A DNA stretch of 64,000 bases from Skermania piniformis (GTDB taxonomy: Bacteria; Actinomycetota; Actinomycetes; Mycobacteriales; Mycobacteriaceae): positions 992,001 through 1,056,000 of the forward strand of contig NZ_CP079105.1 of the NCBI RefSeq assembly GCF_019285775.1. The letters are read 5' to 3'. A program made the position numbers and the translations under genes. Below the pieces are notes generated by a model. It ran no database searches and was not told the origin of the DNA. It worked only from the letters and a program-made list of their open reading frames with translations. Shown here piece after piece: positions 35,634 to 44,002 of the stretch (position 1 is its first letter; each line of letters begins with the position of its first letter).

Positions 35634-36371
35634 GTGTCCATGCTCCTGCTCGACCGCCCGGTAGATTCGATCTCGATACCGAGCGAAGGGATCAGCGTGG
35701 CCGACACGGATGAGGACGGCACCACGAGCGCGGTGGCGGCGCCGGACGACGGATCGCCGGGCCGGCCGAACACCGATCTGGTGAGTCGGTTCGAGCGCGA
35801 CGCACTCCCGCTGTTGGACCAGCTCTACGGTGCCGCGCTGCGCATGACCCGGAACCCGGCCGACGCCGAGGATCTGGTGCAGGAGACCTACGTCAAGGCA
35901 TTCTCTGCGTTCGCCTCCTTCAAGGAAGGCACCAACCTGCGGGCCTGGCTCTACCGCATCCTGACCAACACCTACATCAACTCGTACCGGAAGAAGCAGC
36001 GTCAGCCGGCGCAGTATCCGACCGACGAGATCACCGACTGGCAGTTGGCGGCTACGGCCGAGCATTCCTCGACCGGACTGAGGTCGGCCGAGGTGGAGGC
36101 GTTGGACGCGCTGCCGGACGACGAGATCAAGGCCGCGTTGCAACAGCTCCCGGAGGACTTCCGGATGGCGGTGTACTACGCCGACGTGGAGGGTTTTCCG
36201 TACAAGGAGATCGCCGAGATCATGGGTACGCCGATCGGCACGGTGATGTCGCGGCTGCACCGGGGTCGGCGCCAGCTGCGCGAGCTGCTCGCCGACGTCG
36301 CACGAGAGCGTGGCTTCGTCCGGCAGGCTCCGGCGGGCGACGCCGAAGAGCAGTCGGAGGTGGCGCGGTGA
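35634..36371 (+). CDS. sigH: ECF-type sigma factor SigH (redox/heat stress)
   Basis: A 245-residue sigma factor. Region 2 ([38 protein letters not shown]) and region 4 ([44 protein letters not shown]) are almost the same as in M. tuberculosis SigH. It directs thioredoxin-system and heat-shock genes. Two starts are possible: GTG 35634 with GGAGGAGG, and GTG 35697 (VADTDEDG) with GAAGGGA. Use of both would resemble Streptomyces SigR, where the longer form is unstable. The stop overlaps the rshA start by 4 bases. Confidence 0.96.
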   Translation: MSMLLLDRPVDSISIPSEGISVADTDEDGTTSAVAAPDDGSPGRPNTDLVSRFERDALPLLDQLYGAALRMTRNPADAEDLVQETYVKAFSAFASFKEGTNLRAWLYRILTNTYINSYRKKQRQPAQYPTDEITDWQLAATAEHSSTGLRSAEVEALDALPDDEIKAALQQLPEDFRMAVYYADVEGFPYKEIAEIMGTPIGTVMSRLHRGRRQLRELLADVARERGFVRQAPAGDAEEQSEVAR

Positions 36372-36643
36372 GCGTCGACGACGGATACGAACTCGACTGT
36401 GCCGGGGTCATCTACGACGTCTGGCGAGTGCTCGACGACGAATGCGACCAGGTCTCCCGGCAGCGGCTGCAGCAGCATCTCGATCATTGCGTCGCGTGCC
36501 TCGAGACCTACGGCGTGGAGCAGCAGATCAAGGCCATGTTGAGCCGCAAGTGCGGCGGGGAGCGGGCGCCCGAGGCGCTGCGGCAACGGCTGACCGTGCA
36601 GATCCGCCAGACCGTGATCGTCCGTCGGATCGACCCCTCCTGA
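36368..36643 (+). CDS. rshA: Zinc-binding anti-sigma factor RshA
   Basis: A 91-residue ZAS-type anti-sigma factor. The HX3CX2C motif is His37-Cys41-Cys44 ([11 protein letters not shown]), with further cysteines at 11 and 26. In the reduced state it holds SigH; oxidation forms a disulfide, releases zinc and frees SigH. The GTG overlaps the sigH stop (GTGA), which ensures equal synthesis of both. Confidence 0.95.
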   Translation: MSVDDGYELDCAGVIYDVWRVLDDECDQVSRQRLQQHLDHCVACLETYGVEQQIKAMLSRKCGGERAPEALRQRLTVQIRQTVIVRRIDPS

Positions 36644-36693
36644 CCGGCTGCCGCACCATCGCCACGTCGGCGGGTCGGTGCGGCAGCCACCGA

Positions 36694-36768
36694 TCAGCTG
36701 TTCGGTCGTTTGCCGTGATTGGCGGCATTCTTTTTCCGGCTACGCTTCTTCCGGCCGCGCTTTCCCAT
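36694..36768 (-). CDS. Ribosomal protein bL37 (24 aa)
   Basis: A 24-residue, very basic protein: MGKRGRKKRSRKKNAANHGK followed by RPNS. This is the actinobacterial bL37, found in mycobacterial ribosome structures near the decoding-side of the large subunit. It is too short for ordinary gene finding. GAAGGGAG lies about 9 bases before the ATG at 36768. It sits on the strand opposite to rshA and the BAL gene, the same place as in other Mycobacteriales. Confidence 0.93.
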   Translation of the reverse strand: MGKRGRKKRSRKKNAANHGKRPNS

Positions 36769-36821
36769 GACGAATCGCTCCCTTCTCTCGCGGTCCGCTG
36801 TCCGGCTGCGATTGTTTCATG

Positions 36822-36859
36822 TGTGGTTTGCTGTACCGACCACAGCCCGCCGGGCGGGC
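36822..36859. promoter_or_regulatory. Dyad elements upstream of the BAL-pdtaS operon and bL37
   Basis: TGTGGT-N11-ACCACA (36822-36844) is directly followed by GCCCGCC-G-GGCGGGC (36845-36859), just before the GGAAGAGGAG of the BAL gene. The first looks like an operator and the second can form a hairpin near the ribosome-binding site. The region also carries the promoter of bL37 in the other direction. Confidence 0.35.
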
Positions 36860-36875
36860 CGGAAGAGGAGCACGT

Positions 36876-37091
36876 ATGGCCGAGGATGTTCGGGCAGAGA
36901 TGGTGTCCACCGTCTTCGAGATCGTCGCCACCGTCGGTGATCAGGTAACCGTAGGCGACACCTTGGTCATCCTGGAGTCGATGAAGATGGAGATACCGGT
37001 GCTCGCCGAGACCGCCGGGACCGTTGCGTCGATCGATGTCGCGGCGGGCGACGTGATCCAGCAGGGCGACCTGATCGCCGTTATCGGCTAG
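36876..37091 (+). CDS. Biotin/lipoyl attachment domain protein (BAL, TB7.3 type)
   Basis: A 71-residue single-domain carrier protein. The modification motif is LESMKMEIPV with Lys37. The homologue in M. tuberculosis (TB7.3, Rv3221c) is biotinylated and stands next to pdtaS as here. Which carboxylase or other enzyme it serves is not known. GGAAGAGGAG lies upstream of the ATG; the gene is 8 bases before pdtaS. Confidence 0.93.
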   Translation: MAEDVRAEMVSTVFEIVATVGDQVTVGDTLVILESMKMEIPVLAETAGTVASIDVAAGDVIQQGDLIAVIG

Positions 37092-37099
37092 GAGGACTC

Positions 37100-38602
37100 A
37101 TGTCCACGCTCAGCGAACTGCTCGCCGAGCACACTGATCTGCCGGGCGCCGCGGTCGACCACCTACAGCGGGTGGTGGGTGATTGGCAACTGCTCGCCGA
37201 TCTGTCGTTCGCGGACCTCCTGCTGTGGGTCGGTGAAGGCCAGCTGGAGGATGGCGCCGACGTGGTGTGCGTCGCGCAGTGCCGGCCGACCACGGCGCCG
37301 ACCGTGCTGACCACGGACATGGTGGGCAGCTTGGCTTCGCGGACCGCGCACGCTGCGGTGTTCCGGGCGCTCGCCGAAGGGCGCATCGTCCGGGCCGAAC
37401 TGACCGGCGCCGGGCCCGACGAGCCGGACCGCGAGCTCCAGCTGATCCCGGTTCGCAGCGGCACCGACGTGATTGCGGTGATGTGCCGGGACACCGACGT
37501 ACAGCGGGTCCGATCGCGGGGCGAGTTGGAACGGGCGTATCTGGCGTGCGCCGACGACCTGTGCCGGATGATCGCCGACGGAACCTTCCCACCCGCCAGC
37601 GAGGACCGCTCGGCCACCCATTCCAGTCCGCGCGCGGGCGACGGCTTCGTCCGGCTCGACCAGGACGGCACGGTGGTCTATGCCAGCCCGAATGCGCAGT
37701 CTGCGTACCACCGGATGGGGCTGACCGCCGATCTGAAGGGCGAAGACCTGGCGGTCGTCACCAAGTCGCTGATCACCGATCCGTTCGATGCGCAGGAGGT
37801 GGTGGCTGATATCCAGGCGGCGTTGGCCGGCCGATCCGGGCGCCGGATGGAGGTGGAGGCACATGGCGCGACGGTGTTGCTGCGCACCCTGGTGCTGTGT
37901 CCGCAAGGCAGATTGGACGGTGCCGCGGTCCTCGTTCGCGATGTCACCGAGGTCAAGCGTCGAGATCGGGCCCTACTCAGCAAGGACGCGACGATCCGGG
38001 AGATCCATCACCGGGTGAAGAACAACCTGCAGACGGTGGCGGCGCTGCTTCGGCTACAGGCGCGGCGCACCGACAACGAAGAGGCGCGGGTCGCGCTCAC
38101 CGAGTCGGTCCGCCGGGTCACGTCGATCGCCGCGGTGCACGAGATGTTGTCCATGTCGGTCGATGAACAGGTCGACCTCGACGGCGTGGTCGACGCGCTG
38201 CTGCCGATCATGGCAGATGTTGCGACGGTGAATACGGTGCCGATCAAGATTCGCCGAGAGGGTTCGCTGGGCGTGTTCTCCGCGGAGCGCGCCACCCCGT
38301 TGGTGATGGTGTTGACCGAGCTCGTACAGAACGCGATCGAGCATGCTTTTGCGCCGGGCGCGACCGGCACCGTGGCGATCCGGTCGCAGCGTTCGGCGCG
38401 CTGGCTCGATGTGGTGATCCACGACGACGGTCGTGGCCTGCCGACCGACTTCACGCTCGACTCGTCCGACCGGCTCGGCTTGCAGATCGTCCGCACACTG
38501 GTGAACGCCGAGTTGGGCGGCTCGATCGGATTGCATCCGGCGCCCGACGGCGGGACGGACGCTACACTGCGCGTCCCGTTGGGCCGTCGATCCGGTCGTT
38601 GA
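37100..38602 (+). CDS. pdtaS: Two-component sensor histidine kinase PdtaS
   Basis: A 500-residue cytosolic histidine kinase. An N-terminal GAF-like domain (about 1-145) and a PAS-like domain (about 170-290) precede the HisKA_2 dimerisation helix with the phosphoacceptor His303 (IREIHHRVKNNLQTVAALL) and an HATPase domain with N box ELVQNAIEHAF and G box DDGRGLP. It phosphorylates PdtaR, an ANTAR-type RNA-binding antiterminator, which is not in this window. AGGAGG precedes the ATG. No membrane segment. Confidence 0.96.
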   Translation: MSTLSELLAEHTDLPGAAVDHLQRVVGDWQLLADLSFADLLLWVGEGQLEDGADVVCVAQCRPTTAPTVLTTDMVGSLASRTAHAAVFRALAEGRIVRAELTGAGPDEPDRELQLIPVRSGTDVIAVMCRDTDVQRVRSRGELERAYLACADDLCRMIADGTFPPASEDRSATHSSPRAGDGFVRLDQDGTVVYASPNAQSAYHRMGLTADLKGEDLAVVTKSLITDPFDAQEVVADIQAALAGRSGRRMEVEAHGATVLLRTLVLCPQGRLDGAAVLVRDVTEVKRRDRALLSKDATIREIHHRVKNNLQTVAALLRLQARRTDNEEARVALTESVRRVTSIAAVHEMLSMSVDEQVDLDGVVDALLPIMADVATVNTVPIKIRREGSLGVFSAERATPLVMVLTELVQNAIEHAFAPGATGTVAIRSQRSARWLDVVIHDDGRGLPTDFTLDSSDRLGLQIVRTLVNAELGGSIGLHPAPDGGTDATLRVPLGRRSGR

Positions 38603-38637
38603 CTCCTCGCCGCAGCTGATCCGGCCGATACACAAGA

Positions 38638-38664
38638 GGCCCGACACCCACCGGGTGCCGGGCC
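38638..38664. terminator. Bidirectional intrinsic terminator-like hairpin between pdtaS and whiB1
   Basis: GGCCCGACACCC (38638-38649), a 3-base loop and GGGTGCCGGGCC (38653-38664) form a 12-base-pair stem with one A-C mismatch. It lies between two convergent genes. There is no long U-run, as is usual in high-GC actinobacteria. Confidence 0.75.
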
Positions 38665-38683
38665 TTGCGTTGCGCTGCGGTGG

Positions 38684-38938
38684 TCAGACTGCGCTGCGAG
38701 TCCGGGTGCGTGCGTTGCGTCGCTTGAGCGCACGCCGCTCGTCCTCGCTCATGCCACCCCAGACACCGGCGTCCTGACCCGACGACAGTGCCCACGACAG
38801 GCAGTCCGACGTCACCGGGCACCGGTTGCAGACCAGCTTGGCATCGGCAATCTGCGCGAGCGCCGGGCCGCTGTTTCCTACTGGGAAGAACAGCTCCGGA
38901 TCTTCGTCGCGACAGATTGCCTTATGGCGCCAGTCCAT
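38684..38938 (-). CDS. whiB1: Iron-sulfur transcription factor WhiB1
   Basis: An 84-residue WhiB protein almost the same as M. tuberculosis WhiB1. The [4Fe-4S] ligands are Cys9, Cys37, Cys40 and Cys46; GVWGG precedes the basic C-terminal DNA-binding tail (ALKRRNARTRTRSAV). WhiB1 is essential in mycobacteria, responds to nitric oxide and binds the primary sigma factor. The ATG at 38938 follows AGGAGCAGAGGG. A CRP-like site lies 94 bases upstream. Confidence 0.97.
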   Translation of the reverse strand: MDWRHKAICRDEDPELFFPVGNSGPALAQIADAKLVCNRCPVTSDCLSWALSSGQDAGVWGGMSEDERRALKRRNARTRTRSAV

Positions 38939-39031
38939 CCCTCTGCTCCTATCCGGGGCACCCGTAGGCACCCGAGTCGATCGTGGTCGGTTAACATGTG
39001 CTTACCCCTTTTGGGGCTCCGCACGGTTGCT

Positions 39032-39047
39032 TGTGAATGCTTTCACG
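39032..39047. promoter_or_regulatory. CRP (cAMP receptor protein) site upstream of whiB1
   Basis: TGTGA-N6-TCACG matches 9 of the 10 conserved CRP positions. CRP (Rv3676) is known to activate whiB1 in M. tuberculosis. Between the site and the gene lies CCCCTTTTGGGG (39005-39016), a small hairpin or a second protein site. Confidence 0.75.
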
Positions 39048-39079
39048 ACCACCGCAGATGTCAATGGTCGTGCACGCAC

Positions 39080-39095
39080 CGTGGCGAAACTCACC
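39080..39095. promoter_or_regulatory. Possible second, weaker CRP-like site upstream of whiB1
   Basis: CGTGG-N6-TCACC has the same geometry with 7 of 10 matches, 48 bases further from whiB1. Two CRP sites are known for the M. tuberculosis gene but with a different spacing, so this is tentative. Confidence 0.25.
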
Positions 39096-39168
39096 CTGCA
39101 TCCCCAGCCGAGAGTCTGCGCCCTCTTTCATACTCCGTCAACCGTGTTTTTGCGGGGCATCCCGATGA

Positions 39169-40119
39169 TCATCTCGAATCGGCAGCGGGAGCGACGACGT
39201 CCAGGGCGGCGGCGAATGCGCGAAAGTCCATTCGTTCCCGAGTTCCGAGGTAGTCGCCGTCCACCTGGACCGGTACCGGTTCGGTCGCGGTAACTCGTAC
39301 GGACGGGACGTCGTCGAGCCGGAACAGCTTGCGCGACTTGGGCTCTGCGTGAGGTGCCAGCAACTGCCCGGTCATCCGCAAGGTGGGCAGCACGGCCGAT
39401 GTTCGCATCGCGAACACGCCCAATCCGCCATCGAACGTGGTCCCGGGATTGGTGTGTACCGGCCGGGTGTTCAGGTAGGTCCACGGGCTCGAATTGGAGA
39501 TGAATACGTAATGCACGCCATTTACCGGATTCGTGTCGCCGACCTGGACGGTCAGTCGTGGTGGGGAGCCGTGTTCGCGGAAGAACTCGCGTACCGCGGT
39601 TCGCACATAACGCGAAGGTGTTGCGGTGCGCCCCCGACTGCGCCCGGCATCGACAACTTCGCATACTCGAGCGTCGAGCCCCAGTCCGGCGTTGAAGGTG
39701 AACCAGCGGTCGTCGGTGTACCCGAGACCGATCCGGCGATGCGCGCCGACCGAGAGCAACCGGAGCAACTGATTGGTCGCCTCGACCGGATCCGCCGAGA
39801 TCCCCAGGGAACGGGCGAACACGTTCGCCGATCCGCCCGGTAACACCGCCAACAGCGGCGCCCACTCCTGCCCGTCGGCCAGCTCGGGCGGCGGCAGGAA
39901 GCCGTTGATCGTCTCGTTCACCGTGCCGTCACCCCCGTGCACCACGATCAGATCCATCCGATTCGACGCCGCCCATTGGGCAAGTTCGGCGGCATGCCCG
40001 CGATGCAATGTGTGCGCTACGGTCAGCTGCATTCGGCTTTCCAGTGCGTGCGATAACAAATCCCGCGCAGCCGGTGTCGTCGAGGTGGCGTTCGGATTGA
40101 CGATCAGCAGGGCACGCAC
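39169..40119 (-). CDS. Diacylglycerol/lipid kinase family protein
   Basis: A 316-residue lipid kinase of the DagK/YegS type. The nucleotide-binding loop VVHGGDGTVNETINGF is near 58-73, PGGSANVFARSLG near 94-106, and the C-terminal lectin-like domain ends with VPVQVDGDYLGTRERMDF. It phosphorylates diacylglycerol or a related lipid. Position downstream of whiB1 corresponds to Rv3218. GTG start with TACGCT 8 bases upstream. Confidence 0.9.
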   Translation of the reverse strand: MRALLIVNPNATSTTPAARDLLSHALESRMQLTVAHTLHRGHAAELAQWAASNRMDLIVVHGGDGTVNETINGFLPPPELADGQEWAPLLAVLPGGSANVFARSLGISADPVEATNQLLRLLSVGAHRRIGLGYTDDRWFTFNAGLGLDARVCEVVDAGRSRGRTATPSRYVRTAVREFFREHGSPPRLTVQVGDTNPVNGVHYVFISNSSPWTYLNTRPVHTNPGTTFDGGLGVFAMRTSAVLPTLRMTGQLLAPHAEPKSRKLFRLDDVPSVRVTATEPVPVQVDGDYLGTRERMDFRAFAAALDVVAPAADSR

Positions 40120-40127
40120 GGGGGATG

Positions 40128-40133
40128 AGCGTA
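40128..40133 (-). promoter_or_regulatory. -10 element TACGCT for the lipid kinase
   Basis: TACGCT on the minus strand is 8 bases before GTG 40119. It lies only 8 bases from the oppositely directed TAGACT, so the two promoters overlap. Confidence 0.4.
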
Positions 40134-40141
40134 TCGGCTCC

Positions 40142-40147
40142 TAGACT
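40142..40147 (+). promoter_or_regulatory. -10 element TAGACT for the small membrane protein gene
   Basis: TAGACT is 7 bases before GTG 40155 and decides this start over ATG 40125, which would lie upstream of the promoter. Confidence 0.55.
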
Positions 40148-40154
40148 CGGTTCC

Positions 40155-40568
40155 GTGCCCGAGCGAGTTCCCGCCACCACCCAGCCGACGACTGCCCGGA
40201 TCGCCGGTGCGTTGGTCACGCTGCAGGGTGCGGTCGGACTGACCGTTGCGGTGGTCCTGGTGCTGCGAGCGCTGTTCGGTGCCGACCAGAGCCAGGCCAG
40301 TGGATTCGGCACTGCGCTATGGTTCGGGTTGCTCGGCGGTGCGGTCTTCGGCGCGGGGCTGGCGTTGCTCGGCGGTCGCCGAGGAGGTCGATCGGTCGCG
40401 GTGGTGGCCCAGATTCTGTTGTTGCCGGTCGCGTGGTCGATGCTCACCGAGTCCCATCAGCCGCTGTTCGGCGTGCTGCTCGGGGTGGTCGTACTGGCCA
40501 CCATCGGAGCGCTCTTCGCGCCCGCGACCACCCGGTGGATTGCCGGGGCCGATATCGAAGGGGTTTGA
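40155..40568 (+). CDS. Small membrane protein of unknown function
   Basis: A 137-residue protein with four hydrophobic segments (IAGALVTLQGAVGLTVAVVLVL; LWFGLLGGAVFGAGLALL; SVAVVAQILLLPVAWSML; LFGVLLGVVVLATIGALF). A homologue stands at the same place in mycobacteria (Rv3217c). Function unknown. GTG 40155 is preferred because of the TAGACT box. It ends 8 bases before the ABC ATPase gene and is probably in the same transcript. Confidence 0.75.
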   Translation: MPERVPATTQPTTARIAGALVTLQGAVGLTVAVVLVLRALFGADQSQASGFGTALWFGLLGGAVFGAGLALLGGRRGGRSVAVVAQILLLPVAWSMLTESHQPLFGVLLGVVVLATIGALFAPATTRWIAGADIEGV

Positions 40569-40576
40569 TCGTTTCG

Positions 40577-41422
40577 ATGACTGGATTGCCGCCGGCCGCC
40601 GCCGCACCCGACCCCGACAGTGCGCGTCCGGCCGTGGCCCAGGCGACCGATCTGGTCGTCGTGGCCCAGGCCACCGATCTGGTCGCCGTGGCCCAGGCCA
40701 CCGATCTGATCAAGGACTATGGCTCCGGTGACACTCGGGTGCGGGCACTCGACGGGGTGAACGTCGAGTTCGCGGCGGGTGAGTTCACCGCGATCATGGG
40801 TCCGTCCGGTTCCGGCAAGTCGACGTTGATGCATTGCCTGGCCGGGCTGGATGCGGCGAGCTCGGGTTCGGTCCGGATCGGGGACACCGAACTGACCGCG
40901 CTGAACGACGATCAACTGACGGCGTTGCGCCGGGACCGGATCGGTTTCGTCTTCCAGTCGTTCAACCTGGTGCCGACGCTCACCGCGCTGGAGAACATCA
41001 CCCTGCCGTCCGACATTGCCGGCCGGCAGGCCGACCGGGCCTGGCTGGACCAGGTGGTGCAGCGGCTCGGTCTGGCCGACCGGCTGAACCACCGCCCCGG
41101 CGAGTTGTCCGGCGGCCAGCAGCAGCGGGTCGCGTGCGCCCGGGCGCTGGTCGGGCGGCCGGCGATCCTGTTCGGTGACGAGCCCACCGGAAATCTCGAC
41201 TCGCGCTCGTCCGGCGAGGTTCTGGCGATCTTGCGCGCGGCGGTCGACGAGTTCGGCCAGACCGTGGTGATCGTCACCCACGACCCGCGTGCGGCGGCAT
41301 GTGCCGATCGGGTGGTTTTCCTGGCCGACGGCCGGATCGTGGACGAGCTGCGCAACCCGACGGCAGATTCGATTCTGGACCGGATGCGTGGGCTGGAGGA
41401 ATCTCCGGTGGCTCGGTCGTGA
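40577..41422 (+). CDS. ABC ATPase of the MacB/LolD type
   Basis: A 281-residue ATPase that pairs with the FtsX-type permease downstream. Walker A GPSGSGKSTLMHCLAGLD, Q-loop FVFQSFNLVPTLTALENI, signature LSGGQQQRVACARAL, Walker B ILFGDEPTGNLDS and switch His in VIVTHDPRAA are all intact. The region before the core contains VAQATDL three times in a row, from a 27-base tandem triplication. Start ATG 40577; there is no clear Shine-Dalgarno sequence. The stop overlaps the start of the permease (GTGA). Confidence 0.93.
   Translation: MTGLPPAAAAPDPDSARPAVAQATDLVVVAQATDLVAVAQATDLIKDYGSGDTRVRALDGVNVEFAAGEFTAIMGPSGSGKSTLMHCLAGLDAASSGSVRIGDTELTALNDDQLTALRRDRIGFVFQSFNLVPTLTALENITLPSDIAGRQADRAWLDQVVQRLGLADRLNHRPGELSGGQQQRVACARALVGRPAILFGDEPTGNLDSRSSGEVLAILRAAVDEFGQTVVIVTHDPRAAACADRVVFLADGRIVDELRNPTADSILDRMRGLEESPVARS
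40634..40714 (+). repeat. 27-base tandem repeat, three copies, in the ABC ATPase gene
   Basis: Three in-frame copies of a 27-base unit beginning GTGGCCCAGG (40634, 40661, 40688) encode VAQATDLVV/VAQATDLVA/VAQATDLIK. Only the last copy is joined to the normal start of the ATPase core (LIKDYG), so the first two are extra. Confidence 0.95.
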
Positions 41423-43944
41423 GTTCGCCGATGCGCAAGGTGTCGTTGCGCAACCTTGCGGCACACAAGGTGCGGCTCGTGCTCACCGTGCTGTCGGTGG
41501 TGTTGGGCACCGCGTTCGTGGCCGGCTCGCTGATCTTCACCGACACCCTGCAGCGGACGTTCGACGGGGTCTTCGGCGACGTCGCAGCGGGCGTCGACGT
41601 CCGGGTGGCGGGCCCGGACCAGCGGGCTGCCGGAGTGCCGCTGGCCGACCTGCCGACCATCGCGGACACGCCCGGGGTACGCAGCGTGGCGCCCGCCGAG
41701 ATCGGTCAGGTCGTATTGCTCACACCGGGCGGCACGGCGGTTCAGGCCGGTGGCGCGCAGAGCGTCGGCGAGGCTTATCTACCACCGGACCAGGCACTCG
41801 CCGAATCGCCGGAATTCGTTGTGGGCAGCCCGCCGAGCCGGCCCGGCGAGATCGCGATCAATCGCAGCGCCGCCGATCGGTCCGGGTTGAGCGTCGGCGC
41901 GCAAACCAAAGTGTTGGTGCCGGCCGTCGGTCTCCAGGAGGTGACGCTGACCGGGATCTACCGTTCCGACCTGGACACCGGCGGGTATGTCGGCGTCCTG
42001 TTTGCGCAGGCGCAGGCGCGGGACTTGTTCACCGATGGCGAGCACGTCGCGTATGTCGATGTGGCGGCCACGCCGGGAACCGATCGGACACAGCTGCGGG
42101 ATCGGCTGGCCGACCGGTTCCCGGACCTGACGGTTCGCGACGGAGATCAGGTCCGGGCCGAGCTCCAGGGCCGGATCGGCGACGCGTTGCAGTTCGTGAA
42201 CTACTTTCTGCTGGCTTTCGGGGCGATCGCACTGTTGGTCGGCACGTTCATCATCTACAACACGTTCGCCATGATCGTCGCGCAGCGGCTCGGCGAGCTG
42301 GCGTTGCTGCGCGCGATCGGCGCGAGCCGCGGTCAGATCGGCCGATCGGTCGTGGGTGAGGCACTGGTCGTCGGGATCATCGGCAGCCTGCTCGGACTGG
42401 CCGGCGGAGTGGGTCTGGCCTATGTTCTGTCCGGGGTGCTCAACGCGTTCGGGGTCGGACTGCCGACCGGAACGTTGCGGCTGCCGCCGTCTGCGGCGGC
42501 GGTGACGGTGCTGGTCGGAGTGCTGGTGACCACGCTCAGTGCGTACGGGCCGGCGCGCCGGGCGGCGAAGATTCCGCCCGTGGCAGCGATGCGTGCCGAA
42601 TTCGCCGGCGGGGACGACTCGCTACGGCAACGCACCGTCGGTGGCATCGTCCTGGCGGTGCTCGGCATCGTGCTCGCCGGCTGGGGTGCCCGGTCGGTCG
42701 GCGCGGGCGCGGCGACGACGGTCGGCATCGGCGCGTTGTGCCTGATCGTCGCGGTGTTGCTGGCGGCGCCCGCGCTCGCGCGGCGGGTGCTCGGTGGGCT
42801 CGGTGCCGTTCCGGCGCGGCTGTTCGGTGTGGTCGGCCGGCTGGCGCGGGGCAACGCGGTACGCAACCCGCGCCGCTCGGCGGCAACCGCATTTGCGCTC
42901 ACTCTGGGTCTGATGCTGGTGGCCGCGATCGGTACGTTGGGCGCGTCGGCCAAGGCGAGCGTGGATGCGGCGGTGGACACCGGGGTGCGTGCCGACTACG
43001 TACTGACCGGACCGCAGCTGGTGGGACTGCCGCCGGCGGCCGCGGCCTCCGCAGCCCGTGTTCCCGGCGTCGCCGAGGTGGTCGCGATGCATCTGGTGTC
43101 GGCGACGACAGGCGACGGCTCGGCAGTCACCGGGGTGGCGTTCCGCGGCCCGCTGGGTGACGTGGTCACCGTTCGGACCGTCGCAGGTTCCGCCGAACTC
43201 GGCGACGACGGGATGCTGGTATCGCAGCAGACCTCGACCGCGCGGGGCTGGCGGGTCGGCGACACGGTGACGCTGAACGGCTACGGCGGACAACGCGTCA
43301 CCCAGCGGGTCACCGGGGTCTACGCGGACACGCCGATCTTGGGCGACTGGGTGGTCCCGGATCAGGTCTACACGGCGATGACTCCGGCAAACCAACGGGT
43401 GGACCTGATCGCACTGGTTCGTGCGGCGCCGGGGACCGACCCGGCCGAGTTGCGTGCGCCGCTGGAAGCGGCGACTGGGCCCTACATCGTGGTGCAGGTG
43501 CTCGACCGTGAGCAGTACAAAGGTCAGCAGGCCCGGCAGATCGACACCCTGCTCGCCGTGCTCTATGGACTGCTCGCGTTGGCGATCGTGATCGCGATCC
43601 TCGGCATCGTGAACACCCTGGCCCTGTCGGTGGTGGAGCGGCGGCGCGAGATCGGGATGCTGCGGGCGGTGGGCACTCGGCGGGTGCAGGTACGGCGGAT
43701 GATCTATCTGGAGGCGGCATTGATCGCCGTCTTCGGTGCGGTGGTCGGGGTGCTGCTCGGCCTTGGACTCGGTACCGCGTTCATCCGGACACTCCGAGAT
43801 CAAGGTATCGACCGGATCGCGGTGCCGTGGGGGCAGCTCGTGGCGATGCTGATCGCCGCTGCCGTGGTCGGTGTGGTTGCGGCTTTGGTCCCGGCGATCC
43901 GGGCGGCTCGGACACCGCCCCTTGCTGCAATCGCGGACCTCTGA
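41419..43944 (+). CDS. FtsX/MacB-type ABC permease, 841 aa
   Basis: A large permease with the N-terminal helix LRNLAAHKVRLVLTVLSVVLGTAFVAGS, a periplasm-side domain (about 50-250), a first FtsX domain (about 265-400), a short second pair of helices, another extracytoplasmic domain and a second FtsX domain (about 715-835; NTLALSVVERRREIGMLRAVGTRR). Such permeases move lipoproteins, peptides or drugs, or transmit signals, without crossing by a classical channel. GTG start overlaps the ATPase stop. A terminator-like hairpin follows at 44003-44036. Confidence 0.92.
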   Translation: MSSPMRKVSLRNLAAHKVRLVLTVLSVVLGTAFVAGSLIFTDTLQRTFDGVFGDVAAGVDVRVAGPDQRAAGVPLADLPTIADTPGVRSVAPAEIGQVVLLTPGGTAVQAGGAQSVGEAYLPPDQALAESPEFVVGSPPSRPGEIAINRSAADRSGLSVGAQTKVLVPAVGLQEVTLTGIYRSDLDTGGYVGVLFAQAQARDLFTDGEHVAYVDVAATPGTDRTQLRDRLADRFPDLTVRDGDQVRAELQGRIGDALQFVNYFLLAFGAIALLVGTFIIYNTFAMIVAQRLGELALLRAIGASRGQIGRSVVGEALVVGIIGSLLGLAGGVGLAYVLSGVLNAFGVGLPTGTLRLPPSAAAVTVLVGVLVTTLSAYGPARRAAKIPPVAAMRAEFAGGDDSLRQRTVGGIVLAVLGIVLAGWGARSVGAGAATTVGIGALCLIVAVLLAAPALARRVLGGLGAVPARLFGVVGRLARGNAVRNPRRSAATAFALTLGLMLVAAIGTLGASAKASVDAAVDTGVRADYVLTGPQLVGLPPAAAASAARVPGVAEVVAMHLVSATTGDGSAVTGVAFRGPLGDVVTVRTVAGSAELGDDGMLVSQQTSTARGWRVGDTVTLNGYGGQRVTQRVTGVYADTPILGDWVVPDQVYTAMTPANQRVDLIALVRAAPGTDPAELRAPLEAATGPYIVVQVLDREQYKGQQARQIDTLLAVLYGLLALAIVIAILGIVNTLALSVVERRREIGMLRAVGTRRVQVRRMIYLEAALIAVFGAVVGVLLGLGLGTAFIRTLRDQGIDRIAVPWGQLVAMLIAAAVVGVVAALVPAIRAARTPPLAAIADL

Positions 43945-44002
43945 ATCAGGACCCGCTGTACCTGCAGCAGGGCTCGGTATACCTATCAGGGCTTACATAC
44001 CA

